This document shows positions 18,369-29,100 of a stretch of DNA of 64,000 bases, in pieces. This DNA comes from G963665495 sp963665495 (GTDB lineage: Bacteria > Desulfobacterota > Desulfovibrionia > Desulfovibrionales > Desulfovibrionaceae): the NCBI GenBank assembly GCA_963665495.1, contig OY762289.1, forward strand, positions 4,650,001-4,714,000, in the 5' to 3' direction. The notes under the pieces were generated by a model, which did not search any database, was not told where the DNA came from, and saw only the letters and a list, made by a program, of their open reading frames with translations. Position 1 is the stretch's first letter. The number at the start of each line of letters is the position of its first letter. A program made the translations under genes and the position numbers.

Positions 18369-19487
18369 ATGAATTCATTCGCTGTAACTTGCCTCATGAG
18401 TCTCGTCGCCTGTCTCAGTGTGCTGGCCGTATTTCCCCCCTCATCCGACGCTTGCACAGGCATGCGGGTCATTTCCAAGGACGGCTCGGTGGTTTTCGCA
18501 CGCTCTATGGAATTCGGGCAGCAGATCCAATCCGACATCCTGATAGCTCCCAAGGGCATGGTCTGGAATTCTGTGGCTCCGGACGGCAGCAAAGGCCTGC
18601 AATGGACAACCAAATACGCCTTCATGGGGCCGGACGGCTTCGGCGTGCCGAACCCTCTGGAAGGAATCAACGACCAGGGGCTGTATGTGGGCGGGTTCTG
18701 GATGCCTGTCGGAGAAACCGAATTTCCGAAAATTGATCCGGCGGACTATTCCAAGGTCGTCACCCAGATGGATTTTATCGCCTGGCTGCTCGGCAATTGC
18801 GCCAGCGTGGAAGAAGTGAAAAAAGCCGTCCCGAACCTGACCGTTGCCGCTGTGGAGATCAAACCGCTGCATCTGACGCCCCTTGCCCACTGGTACGCCA
18901 TGGACGCCAGCGGCAAGGCCATTGTCATCGAATACATCAAGGGCGAACTGCGGATCCACGAAAACCCCGTGGGCGTCATGACCAACGCGCCGTCTTTTGA
19001 CTGGCATCTGACCAATCTGCGCAACTACATCAACCTGCACCCGGCCAATGTGAGTTCCGCAAAATTGGGCGACTTCGAACTGCACCCGTTGGGCGAGGGC
19101 ACCGGACTCCTCGGCCTGCCCGGCGATATGACGCCGCCTTCCCGTTTCGTACGTGCGGCCATATACGCCAATACGGTGTTTCCCCCGGCGGATGCGGACG
19201 GAGCTGTGACACTGGGCATGAACATGATCGCGGGCTTTGCCATTCCCAAAGGACTGTGCACAGGGATCAACGCCGAAGGAAAAACAGAAAGCGACTTTAC
19301 CCAGTGGACGACAGTGTACGATTTGTCGAATAAAATTCTGTATTTCCGGACTTATGACAATCAGGATTACCGTCAGTTAAACCTGGACGGAGTTTCTTTC
19401 AAAGACAACACCCCGATGTTCATCCCAATGTGGAATGTGAAACCCGCGTATGAAGATGTGAGCGGAGAGGCGAAACCGGCACAATAA
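18369..19487 (+). CDS. Linear amide C-N hydrolase, choloylglycine hydrolase family
   Basis: A 372-aa exported protein of the Ntn family that includes bile salt hydrolase and penicillin V acylase. A signal peptide (MNSFAVTCLMSLVACLSVLAVFPPSSDA) ends just before Cys29, the start of CTGMRVISKDGSVVFARSMEFG, so cleavage would expose the nucleophilic cysteine. The conserved Arg and Asn-type segments (VFARSMEF, GVMTNAPSFDWHLTNLRNY) are present. Periplasmic members of this kind usually act as amidases or acylases on lipids, beta-lactams or signalling amides; the substrate is not readable here. AGGAG precedes the ATG. Confidence 0.87.
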   Translation: MNSFAVTCLMSLVACLSVLAVFPPSSDACTGMRVISKDGSVVFARSMEFGQQIQSDILIAPKGMVWNSVAPDGSKGLQWTTKYAFMGPDGFGVPNPLEGINDQGLYVGGFWMPVGETEFPKIDPADYSKVVTQMDFIAWLLGNCASVEEVKKAVPNLTVAAVEIKPLHLTPLAHWYAMDASGKAIVIEYIKGELRIHENPVGVMTNAPSFDWHLTNLRNYINLHPANVSSAKLGDFELHPLGEGTGLLGLPGDMTPPSRFVRAAIYANTVFPPADADGAVTLGMNMIAGFAIPKGLCTGINAEGKTESDFTQWTTVYDLSNKILYFRTYDNQDYRQLNLDGVSFKDNTPMFIPMWNVKPAYEDVSGEAKPAQ

Positions 19488-19535
19488 TCTGTCCGGGTCA
19501 AGCCGTATCCACCGGCAAAAAGCGATATATGACAG

Positions 19536-19577
19536 CAAGCCCCTTTCCCGGCCGGGAATGGGGCTTGCTTTATTTTG
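19536..19577 (+). terminator. Intrinsic terminator after the choloylglycine-hydrolase-family gene
   Basis: GCAAGCCCC pairs with GGGGCTTGC, with an inner stem TTCCCGG/CCGGGAA, followed by a T-rich stretch. Confidence 0.8.
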
Positions 19578-20052
19578 ACTTGGCTCCCAGCAAGGCACTA
19601 TCAAGCGCCCATTCCCAAGGCTTTTCTTGTATGCTATAAACAAATCGACCTGAATGCCATGCAACAATACGTACCATACGCGCCCATCCCTTTTGACAAA
19701 AACATAGTTCGCGGTATGACTACACTGCCAAGTTGCGTTTCGGGACAAAGCTCTCTGTGATTTTGTAAATACTGCGTATGTCGTACGCAGAAAGTTCCCT
19801 TTCCGCATTTTTTTGGAAGCACGGAAACTTCAGGCTGATATCTCCCGCATGGGGAGGTCCTGCGCTTTCTTTCCAGAAGCTACGACAATGAAATCCGTAA
19901 ATGTTGAACGACAACTCCTGCAATGCAACACTGCGGGAAAATCCAGGTAAAATATACTTTTTGCATGTATTTTCCATGTAAGACAAGCCTTGCACAAAAA
20001 ACAGCCGTACAAACCAGATCAAGAGCCGTTTGCGACCAGGAGGTCACAGCAC
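19578..20052. other. Intergenic region, about 475 bp
   Basis: No gene can be supported. Short frames on both strands lack ribosome sites. The sequence near 19930-20000 is AT-rich and probably holds the promoter for the DUF389 gene. Confidence 0.5.
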
Positions 20053-21804
20053 ATGCCCCGGAACAACGAAAATTTCATCCAGTATTTCTCCAGAATCCTT
20101 AGTAATTCCCTGCGACTGGACATCTCCAACCAGCGCGCCCACATCGTCTATGAAAGCATTGCTGACGGTTCGCAGCCCGAGGTGCGTTTTTATGTCATGG
20201 TGGTTGTTTCCACGCTCATCGCCGGGTTCGGACTGATCACCAACAGTACGGCCGTGGTTATCGGAGCCATGCTCGTGGCGCCGCTGATGACCCCTATTTT
20301 CGGCATCTCACTGGCTCTGGTGCGCGAAGACGCAGACCTCATGAACCGCGCCATACGGGCCGAGGTTATGGGTATGTTCATGGCTGTGGCCATGGGATAC
20401 GGAGTTGGCTTTCTGCTGATTTCCGTGGACCCGTATATTTCCATCACCCCGGAAATGCTTTCGCGTACGCGTCCTAATCTGGCGGACCTGGCCGTGGCCG
20501 TTCTTGCGGGGCTGGCCGGAGCCTACGCCCTGATAGACGAAAAGATCAGCCCCGCCCTGCCCGGCGTGGCCATTGCCACAGCCATTGTGCCTCCGTTGGG
20601 AAATTCGGGCCTTTGCCTGGCCTTCGGCGCCTACAACGGGGCACTGGGATCGTTTCTGCTGTTTTTTACTAACTTCATCTCCATTCTGCTCGTGTCTTCC
20701 ATTCTCTTTTACCGGGCCGGAATGCACCGGGTCGCAGGAATAACGGATTCGGACAGAATAGTCCGCAAAGTGGGCCTGACTGCCGTCGGATTTGTGATTA
20801 TGGTCGTGGTGCTGGCCCATTCGCTGATCGGAATCACCCGCCACCGCATCACTGAGCATGAAATCAAAGATCGGCTCACAGTTGAGCTGGCCGCATACAC
20901 GCCCTCGGGCATCGACGAACTGCAGACCAACATCCGCAATGGCGAAGTCCATGCCATGGCGCAGATTCATACGCCGGTCAAAGTGGATTCGAACATCATC
21001 AAACGGATGGAAGACCAGCTGGCGGAAAAGCTGGGCATGCCCGTCAACTTGGTGATACGCGAGGTCAGCACCAACATAGTATCCGCCAAAGGCTCGGACG
21101 TGGCCGTGGTGGACAGGAACCTCGACGGCCTGTTCATAGACAAAAAAATCCGGCCTGAAGTTCGTGAGTTGCAGACCGCAGAGGAAGTAATCAATTCCTA
21201 TCTGCAGGACCGAACGGACCTGCACCTGGTTACGGCGGATTTCTTTCATGAGCACGGCAAACCCGTGGTGCTGGCCAGAATTGCCGGTTTTCGCCAGCTT
21301 GCTCCGTCTGAAATCAATTCGTTGCAAGAGACCATCCGCAAGGACGTCAATAAGCCGGATCTCGAACTCGTGCTGCGCTTCCAGCATATCGCCCTGTACA
21401 CGGCCAACGGCCCCATCCTTCCCGGCTGGGAGACGACCATCACGCCATCCGAACAGGAACAGCAGACAATGGACGCCCTGGTCCTTGCGCTCCGGAAAGC
21501 TCTGGATCAGAACGAATACTTCATGCTGGGCTCCGTGCACCAGGAAATCGATAGCGACGGATACACCATCCTCGCCAATCTGAACGGATCAGGCCTATTC
21601 GGGAAAAAGGACCTCATAGAGTTGCAGAGCGCGCTGCAAGGGCTCTCGAACAAAGCCGTGAAACTCTATGCCTGGCTGAACCAGGGAATAGTGATGACCG
21701 ACAAGGGGCCCACGTCCTACCAGGAACTTTACCTGCAACGAAGAGCCAAGCGCAATCCCGAGGACATGAAACTGATAGAGCATACGCTCAAACGGGTGCG
21801 TTAA
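20053..21804 (+). CDS. DUF389-family integral membrane protein
   Basis: A 583-aa protein of the TIGR00341/DUF389 family of unknown function. The hydrophobic half (residues about 50-280) contains VVIGAMLVAPLMTPIFGISLALV, ALPGVAIATAIVPPLGNSGLCLAFG and further helices, typical of the family. The second half is soluble and probably cytoplasmic or periplasmic. AGGAGG lies before the ATG at 20053; an earlier in-frame ATG lacks a site and the extra residues are not hydrophobic. It is an isolated gene. Confidence 0.86.
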   Translation: MPRNNENFIQYFSRILSNSLRLDISNQRAHIVYESIADGSQPEVRFYVMVVVSTLIAGFGLITNSTAVVIGAMLVAPLMTPIFGISLALVREDADLMNRAIRAEVMGMFMAVAMGYGVGFLLISVDPYISITPEMLSRTRPNLADLAVAVLAGLAGAYALIDEKISPALPGVAIATAIVPPLGNSGLCLAFGAYNGALGSFLLFFTNFISILLVSSILFYRAGMHRVAGITDSDRIVRKVGLTAVGFVIMVVVLAHSLIGITRHRITEHEIKDRLTVELAAYTPSGIDELQTNIRNGEVHAMAQIHTPVKVDSNIIKRMEDQLAEKLGMPVNLVIREVSTNIVSAKGSDVAVVDRNLDGLFIDKKIRPEVRELQTAEEVINSYLQDRTDLHLVTADFFHEHGKPVVLARIAGFRQLAPSEINSLQETIRKDVNKPDLELVLRFQHIALYTANGPILPGWETTITPSEQEQQTMDALVLALRKALDQNEYFMLGSVHQEIDSDGYTILANLNGSGLFGKKDLIELQSALQGLSNKAVKLYAWLNQGIVMTDKGPTSYQELYLQRRAKRNPEDMKLIEHTLKRVR

Positions 21805-21840
21805 GTTTCTCCGGGCAGTGCGGCTTTGTCGCCCGCCAGT

Positions 21841-22224
21841 TTAATTAGCCGGGGTGAAAGTGCCCGGACAACTCATTTTGGCGGCCTTGGGGGAAAACGC
21901 GCTTTTCGAGAAATAATATACGATACGCATGCCGGCGTTGCCTTTAGGGTCAAACTCGCATGTCCCGATCAAATCTCCTTTGGGACATTCGCCTTCCACG
22001 TATACGCCGCCGGGAGCGCCTCCACATTCGGCCTTGGCCTTTTCCTGCGTATAATCCTCGCCGACGTATTCATAGCAAAATCCGAGACTTTTGGTGACAT
22101 CACAGGCGCCGAAACCAGCTGCGGAAGCGGAACCAGACTGCCCAGCACAAAGCAATACGGCAAAGAAACACAGTATCGCGAACAAGCAGCCTTTCCGACC
22201 GAATAGTCCGTCTTTCAAGATCAT
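21841..22224 (-). CDS. Small secreted cysteine-rich hypothetical protein
   Basis: A 127-aa product with a signal peptide (GCLFAILCFFAVLLCAGQSGSASA) and six cysteines in the mature part (ACDVTKSLGFCYEY, ECGG, ECPKG, TCEFD, SCPG), suggesting disulfides in the periplasm. No family is recognised. GGGAG precedes the ATG. It converges with the DUF389 gene. Confidence 0.72.
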   Translation of the reverse strand: MILKDGLFGRKGCLFAILCFFAVLLCAGQSGSASAAGFGACDVTKSLGFCYEYVGEDYTQEKAKAECGGAPGGVYVEGECPKGDLIGTCEFDPKGNAGMRIVYYFSKSAFSPKAAKMSCPGTFTPAN

Positions 22225-23077
22225 AACGTCACTCCCGGCAAAATTTATTCAGAACACTTTACAATTTCCAGTGGCGGGAAAGCATTCAATGGCCGCCCCA
22301 GCTCCCTCGGACCAGCAACACCTGCCGCTTCATACAATATTCAGGGAGCTATAAGCAACTACGAACATTCACAGGGCAGTCAATCATTATTTCCCAGTGC
22401 CGGCAGCTTCCGAAAAGCCTCTTCCGGACCCTAAGCTCCCCTGGAACCGAAGTTTTTTGATCACCGCAACAGTTCTTATTCTCAAACAACCGTGCAACGG
22501 ACGGGATTCTGACATATAGTTTCGTGCAAAAAAAAATTATTAAATATTCGGGTGACACTGAATAAGGACATGTAACTTTTTAAAATTTCACTTAAAAAAT
22601 CATATCATAAACATACTTAATATAATTATTCAAAACTTTTTACATTAATTTTCTGCATTAGGCCAATATTATAAATCATCTTAATGCATCACTTTTATAT
22701 TTTTGTACTTCAAAGCAACCAATATATTGTCATATTATTTAAAATATTTTTTCAATTACCTCTTATAAAACAATATGAACTCTCCAGAAAAAATATTTTT
22801 TATGAAATAAAGTTTAGCTTCCTGAGAGAACCATTCCTCCAGGCCTTTTAAAATGCCACTTCCAGAATAAATCTAGAAATATCAGCAATAAAAAATGTAT
22901 ACTGCAGTAAAATTGCAGAGTAAAAACTTATTGACTTTTTTTACCAACAGGAACATTAAGCCTATCCGGGATGATGTCTCTGCAAAAGTTTTGTAAAAAA
23001 CTCCTTTTATTCTGGTTTGTTGCTCTTAAGCATCGTAAAGCCAGTGTTCCGGTATTGCATTAACTGAGGAGAATACC
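22225..23077. other. Gene-free AT-rich region, about 850 bp
   Basis: G+C content falls sharply between about 22520 and 23040, with many A and T tracts, unlike the coding flanks. No reading frame has a ribosome site or recognisable product. A weak promoter-like pair (TTGACT near 22931 and CATTAA/ATTAAG about 17 bp later) may drive the glycosyltransferase, giving a leader of about 120 nt. Confidence 0.5.
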
Positions 23078-24595
23078 ATGAATACAGGTCTCTTTCGAAA
23101 ATCCGTTTCAACGGATAGTACCATCGGCCCCTTGCCCAAGTGCACCCTTTCCGGGGGCAAGGCTGAAAACAAAACGCAAAACAAACTGTTCATCCTTGCC
23201 GGGGTGGTCGCTCTGGCGGGTGTGGCCGTCCTTTTAACCCTGCATTACGGGGAACAACTTGAAAACAACTGGAGCAGTCTCAAGCACTCGCCTTTCGTTT
23301 TAGGCCTTCAGCTTTTGGTAATGGTCAACATCGCTGTTTTTATCTGGCGCGTGCTGCTCGTGCTCAATCACAAAAAAGTCGCTGTCTGCGCCGACCACGA
23401 ACTCCTTTCCTGCACTGTGGTCATTCCGGCCTATAATGAAGGTCGCCAGGTTCTCAATTCCCTGCGCAGCGTGGCTAAAAGCAACTTCCCAAAAAACAAG
23501 CTGCAAATCGTCTGCGTTGATGATGGCAGCCGCGATGATACGTGGCGCTGGATGCAGAAAGGCCGCAGAGAACTGGGCCCCATCGTTCAGCTTGTCCGCC
23601 AGCCCGTGAACAAAGGCAAACGCCATGCCCTTTACGAAGGCTTCAAGCGGGCAACCGGCCAGGTCTGGATCACCATCGACAGCGACAGCGAAGTGGAACC
23701 CATGGCGCTGCGCCAGATGGTCAGCAGCTTCTGCCGCAACCAGCGTGTCGGAGCCGTGGCCGGAAATGTCCGCGTCCTGAACAAGGCCGAGGGCGCCATC
23801 CCCAGAATGCTGGACGTTGTCTTCACCTTTTCCTTTGATTTCAACCGCCAGGCGCAAGGCCAGGTCAACACGGTAATGTGCACGCCCGGCGCGCTTTCCG
23901 GATATCGCAGAGAGGCTGCAGAACCCGTTCTGGACCAATGGCTGCGCCAGCGTTTTATGGGGCGCGAAGCCAACATCGGCGAAGACCGGGCCATGACCAA
24001 CCTGATCCTGAGCCAGGGCTGGCTCACCCATTTTCAGGGCGAAGCCGTTGTGTTCACCAATGTGCCGACCCGCTATACCAACCTGTGCAAAATGTACTTG
24101 CGCTGGGCCCGGAGCAATATCCGCGAAAGCATTGCCATGACCCGTTTCATCTTTGGCAAAGTACGCCCTGAACCCATGTCCGGCGCACGTATCAACCTTG
24201 CCATGGAGCTTACGCGCCTGGTTATGGCCGAGGTCTTCAAGGTCATGATAATCTGGGGCATTGCCGCCGTACCTCTGTTGTTCGGGTACAACCTCATTAT
24301 CGGAGCGCTGATCAGCGGGCTGATCCCGGCCACAGTTCACCGACTGCGCCATGGCGGCTGGGATTTTCTCTGGGCTTTCCCCTATGTCTGTTTTTCCCTC
24401 TTCGCCCTGAGCTGGATCAGCCTTTATGCATTGCTTACGCCGCACCGCAACAGCTGGTTGACCCGTACGCTGACCGCGCCGCAACAGAATCCCGTTCTGC
24501 AGCTGCTGCCGCGTCCGCTGGAGCAACTGGCAGGTACGAATATGATGCGCCCCGGCAAACAGCGAGCCTTGCGGCAACTGCATTCGACTCGCTGA
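23078..24595 (+). CDS. Processive family 2 glycosyltransferase (hyaluronan/chitin synthase-like)
   Basis: A 505-aa inner-membrane enzyme that probably polymerises and exports a polysaccharide. Two N-terminal membrane helices (about 38-60 and 70-90) precede the GT2 domain: VVIPAYNEG, VCVDDGSRDDT, TIDSDSEVEP (DxD), CTPGALSGYR and GEDRAMT. The pore motif expected as QxxRW reads MYLRWARS, so the glutamine is methionine. Three or four C-terminal membrane helices follow. The ATG has GAGGAG upstream. No other polysaccharide genes flank it, so the polymer is unknown. Confidence 0.85.
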   Translation: MNTGLFRKSVSTDSTIGPLPKCTLSGGKAENKTQNKLFILAGVVALAGVAVLLTLHYGEQLENNWSSLKHSPFVLGLQLLVMVNIAVFIWRVLLVLNHKKVAVCADHELLSCTVVIPAYNEGRQVLNSLRSVAKSNFPKNKLQIVCVDDGSRDDTWRWMQKGRRELGPIVQLVRQPVNKGKRHALYEGFKRATGQVWITIDSDSEVEPMALRQMVSSFCRNQRVGAVAGNVRVLNKAEGAIPRMLDVVFTFSFDFNRQAQGQVNTVMCTPGALSGYRREAAEPVLDQWLRQRFMGREANIGEDRAMTNLILSQGWLTHFQGEAVVFTNVPTRYTNLCKMYLRWARSNIRESIAMTRFIFGKVRPEPMSGARINLAMELTRLVMAEVFKVMIIWGIAAVPLLFGYNLIIGALISGLIPATVHRLRHGGWDFLWAFPYVCFSLFALSWISLYALLTPHRNSWLTRTLTAPQQNPVLQLLPRPLEQLAGTNMMRPGKQRALRQLHSTR

Positions 24596-24820
24596 TCAAG
24601 GGACAGGATGCCTGCAATCCGGAGGGGTGCCGGATCAGGCTTGATTTGAAACGACTTGCGAATTCGGGCTGACGCCCAAGTCTAACTTGAGGATGAGCCG
24701 CCTGGCGGCATGGGAAGCTTTTTTAACGAAAAGGCACGGAACAACCGTATCCGTTCCCTTATTCGGCCCGCATGCATTTCTCCGCCGGACCCGGTCCGGC
24801 TGAAAACTATATATCGGAAT

Positions 24821-24854
24821 GAAGCCGGCGAAATTTTCGCCGGCTTCTTTTTTT
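24821..24854 (+). terminator. Intrinsic terminator
   Basis: GAAGCCGGCGAAA pairs with TTTCGCCGGCTTC, followed by seven or more T. It ends rightward transcription, presumably that of the glycosyltransferase gene, 225 bp after its stop. The 225 bp between contain no gene. Confidence 0.85.
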
Positions 24855-25046
24855 CCCGGTAAAACACTCTGCCACGCGGCCATTCCGAAAAATAACTGGA
24901 AAACCGTAATTCGTATTTTTGTTCAGTTGCTTTTTCCTGCGAAATTCTTCACCAATGAGCCGCGGAAAGTGGTTTTTGACACGAAAAACTCCCCGCATGA
25001 GCGCAATCCCGCGTACCTCTGACCCTCTGACCACAACGGAGTGGCA

Positions 25047-25940
25047 ATGGCCCGGAATCTTCCCTTATTGGCGGTACAGGCGCCCGCGCGATCCTTTGAA
25101 AGTGACCTGGAACTCTTTGAAGAGGAACTGCTGGCCCTGCTGGCGGATTTTCCGCGTACCAGGCTGGTGGTGTATCCGGAATGCCATCTGTTCAAGGCCG
25201 AAGGGACGCCCGAGGAACGCGAACGGAGGCTGCTGCGTTCCGCCCAGCGTATGGACGGCCCCTTGATGCGGCGTCTGGCTTCCGTCGCTCAAAAAGCCGG
25301 AATCTGGCTGCTACCCGGCACCATCTGCGAAGAAGACGGCAAGGGCGGCATCCATAACACCGCTCCGTTGTTTTCTCCTGCGGGCGTCCTTGCAGCCACC
25401 TACCGCAAATGTTTCCCGTGGCGTCCGTACGAGCCCTACACGCCGGGACAGTCCTTCACGGTTGTGGATATTCCCGGCATCGGGCGGCTGGGGCTGGCCA
25501 TTTGCTACGACATCTGGTTCCCCGAGGTCTGCCGCCAGCTGGCCTGGCTGGGCGCGGAAGTCATCGTCAACCAAGTCATGACCTCCACCTGCGACCGCGA
25601 AAAAGAACTGGTGCTCGTACGAGCCAACGCCATTTTCAACCAGGTTTTTGTGGTCAGCGTCAATGCAGGCGCGCCGGACGGCACGGGCCGGAGCCTGATC
25701 GTGGACCCGGAGGGTAATGTCCGTACGCAGCTGCCCGGAGAGGCGCCCGCCATCATGACGGATACGCTCAACCTGGAAGAAGTCGACCGCGTCCGGACTT
25801 TCGGAACCTGCGCCCTCAACCGGATGTGGTCCCAGTTCAAACCCGGCGATCCCGCGCTGCCGCTGCCGGCCTATGACGGACGCATTGATCCGGAACAGTG
25901 GAACCGCAACCTGGGAGCTTCGACAGATGAAAAGGACTGA
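25047..25940 (+). CDS. Carbon-nitrogen hydrolase (nitrilase superfamily)
   Basis: A 297-aa cytoplasmic amidase-like protein. The Glu-Lys-Cys triad is seen as VVYPECH (Glu), YRKCFPW (Lys) and ICYDIWFPE (Cys). The overall pattern suits the amidase/N-carbamoylputrescine amidase branch, with substrate uncertain. The ATG at 25047 has GGAG close by. It is an isolated gene. Confidence 0.87.
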   Translation: MARNLPLLAVQAPARSFESDLELFEEELLALLADFPRTRLVVYPECHLFKAEGTPEERERRLLRSAQRMDGPLMRRLASVAQKAGIWLLPGTICEEDGKGGIHNTAPLFSPAGVLAATYRKCFPWRPYEPYTPGQSFTVVDIPGIGRLGLAICYDIWFPEVCRQLAWLGAEVIVNQVMTSTCDREKELVLVRANAIFNQVFVVSVNAGAPDGTGRSLIVDPEGNVRTQLPGEAPAIMTDTLNLEEVDRVRTFGTCALNRMWSQFKPGDPALPLPAYDGRIDPEQWNRNLGASTDEKD

Positions 25941-26101
25941 ACACCTGAGCTGGCGCTAGAGCTACAACCGATTGGAATGAAGAATAAAAAACCCTGAGAA
26001 CCCTTTTTTCGAATTCCGCAAACGCTGCGGGCTCCAGGAGCTTCTATCCGGCCGATCCGGACAAAAAGGTCCTCAGAGAGCTGGAGACATGCTGCTTGCT
26101 T

Positions 26102-29100
26102 TCACAGCTCCTTACTCGCCGGCAAGACATCGGCCTTGTTCATCCTGGCGAGATTGCTGGTGCCCACGTCGAACCAGTGGCGCAGTTCCTCAACGGCAAA
26201 ATTTCTTTCATAGACCCGTCCCTCGAGATCACAGCACATCTGGTACCAGATGGCGGCTTCGTCGAAATTGCCTTTCAAACGTTCCTGCAGGCCGATGAAG
26301 TAGCTGGTCATGCAGCGCTTGCTGGCAGTGTCTGAGGCTTCCAGGAACGCATCCCTGCTGATCAGGCCCAGAAGAAAACGGCCGGGCAGCATCAGGTAGC
26401 TGTCTCGTTCCTGCTTGAAGAACTCCACGAATTCCTGCTCCAGTTCGGGCGGTTGCTTGTCCATCCGCAGCCAGCAGATCAGATTGTTCAGCATGATGGC
26501 GTGGCGGACGTTGTTGTCGAAGGATGCCGCGTCTTTGTAAATCTGGAGGGCCAGCGCGTATTCTCCTTCGACCATAAGCATGTTCTGCAGACGGTCCTTG
26601 CGGCTGTCCATGTCGATCAGCTGCTGAAAAACCTTCATGATGTCCGGTGGATCCGGCAGCTCACGCCCGATGGACTCCAGCAGAATATAGCGGAGAGCCA
26701 ATTCATGCGGATTTACCGGCATCTGCAGGGAGGCTACATCATAAGCGAGCTGGTACTGTCCGTTTTTCGCCAGCTTTTTGGCCAGGCGGTCCACCTCCCA
26801 GCCGGGCCTGCCCGCATCCGCAAAAGCCGTAAAAGCCTCCAGGCCTTTTTCCTTTGGCAGGTCTTTAAAGACTTCGATAAAGCTCTTAAAGTACCAGTCG
26901 TAGCGTAAGGCGTCTGAAGTCCGGGCTTGTTTGATCGCCGCTGCAGCCTGTGCGTATTTGCCCTGCTTCCAGTAAAATTGCACCAGGTTGCCCATGGAGT
27001 CAGCCGAAGTCGGATAACGCTCGGCGGCCCGCTGAAACAGATCTTGCGCTGTGCTCAAGTCTCCGGCCTGTTCGTAGGCTCGGGCGCCCGTGATCAGCGC
27101 ATCGTTCATGTAACTGGCAATTTCATCCTTGACGGTTTCCACGGCAAGCGCGGCGTCGCCCATGGCCAGATAATCCTTGGCCAGACAAACAACCAGCTGC
27201 GTATAGGTCAAATCATGCCGGGGGTAGAGGCTGATGGCATCCTTGAGGATTGCGGCGGCTTCGTCAAAACGGCCCAGTTCGCGCAGACACCAGGCTTTAT
27301 TTATCTGGAGCCACGGGTCATCCGGGCGTAGCGCCACTGCCCTGGTGTAATAATCGAGCGCCCTTGCAAAGCCCTGACTGGTCTTTTTACCCGTAAAATA
27401 CTCGCCGATGGCGGACTGAATATCGCAGTCATCCGGATGCGCGGCCGCGTATTGCAGTAAGGGCGCGTCGGATTTGGTGACTTCTCTGAGGTTTTCCTGC
27501 AAACTAAGCTGATTTTCCATTGGGTTGGACGCATTTCGGTAATACGCAGCGGCAATATTGGGGTTGCGCTGATAAAAAAACACATTTCCCAACAACTCCT
27601 GATATTCTGGTCTTGAATCCAGTTTACGCGTTATCCCTTTGGCCATTGCTCCGGCTTTATTCATTTTTTGCAGCAGTTCATACGCATCGTAACTAATTTT
27701 TCCTCTCGCATCCCCGTCATTGCAAATCTCCACGGCATATCCGTATGCCTCGCCGGATTTGCCAAGGTCTATCAGCGTCTGCGCGAGATAATACTTGGCG
27801 AGCGGGTGCAGTCTGTACTTGCCCAGCAATGTGACTGCAAACTCATTTGCAGCCTCCACGACGTTCCAATTGTGATACAGGAGCTTGAAACGCTGTGCCA
27901 TGGCGCCTTCATACAGCGTACGCATAACCAGTCGCGCTTTGTCGTTGTCCACAAAATACCCCGAGGCTTCGGAGTCCTTGAACGGCTGCCATTGGGCCAG
28001 GAGCTTGTCAAAGGCTTCGAAGGTGATGTCGACCTCCTGCAGCGGTTCCTTCTGCGTATCCTTGGCCCGGTCCGCAGATTCTCCATAAAGCGCTTGGGCG
28101 TAGCGTTTCATAAGCGCTGCTTTGGCCGGAGAATTTCTTACGGGAGGAACAACCTGGTTCAGCAGCATCAACGGATAGGTCAGCGTCGTCTGCTTTGAAA
28201 CATTGAGCGAACAGGAGTAAAAGCTGTCGCAAATCCAGGGGAACCCGTGCGGATTATCCTTGCTGATTTTTTGATAAAGCTCCTGTGCTCTCTCCTTATT
28301 TTTTGCCCACAAATGCAAACGCGCCAGGAGATAGCGACTCATAGTCGACGGGTCCTTGTCATGCAGTTTTTCCAGCATGTCGAAATCGTGTTGCAAAAAG
28401 GCCAGTAGCAAACGCGCCATTTGAAGGGATCTTCCGGAAGCATCTTGAAGTTCCGGCTTAGGGACGCATCCGTCATACCCCATCATCAGGGCGAGCAAAG
28501 CGGTTTCCACGGCGCTTTCCTCAGCAGGTCTGCCGTGTCTGGTCAGTGCCAGCATGCCCAGTGATTCTCCGACGATGGAGTCGGTGCGGCTCAACGGATC
28601 CGAATACATTGTTAACTGAAGCAGAATATTGCCGCACAAGGCGGCTTCCAGCAGCCTGCGTCTCGGTCCGCCCGTACGCCATTGCTGGTCCAGGCCGGCC
28701 AGCCCGTTGAGGATAAAACGCTGGTCCACCTTCGAAATTGACGCAACGGCTGAGATGTAGGGTAACTCGAGCACGGTCGCATCTGAAAACGCAAACGAAT
28801 ACCCATGCTTTTCGAGCAGCCGCATCCAGTCCTCCAGCCCCTCCAGCATACGGGGAAACGTCAGAGGCAATGCCATCCGCAGTTCGTCAATTTTCTCGTC
28901 TTTTTTTAAGAGCGGTATCAGCAGCGTGTCCCGGTTCCATTGCATCTCTCCCAGACGCAACCTTTTTTCCGCATCGTGCTGCGTATTCGACAGATAGCGC
29001 AGAGCCATGGCAAAGCGTACGTCCGGTTGCAGGCGGTAGCGGAGCTGGAACGCCTCATACATCTGTCCGGCCGGCACCTGCAGCAATCCAGGAATGGGCT

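Noticed and set aside
20308..21540. A 410-codon minus-strand frame
   Set aside because: Antisense to the DUF389 gene; histidine- and glutamine-rich composition typical of shadow frames.
22349..22558. A 69-codon minus-strand frame in the AT-rich gap
   Set aside because: No ribosome site and an implausible composition for a protein.
23300..24583. A 427-codon minus-strand frame
   Set aside because: Antisense to the glycosyltransferase, no ribosome site, no recognisable domain.
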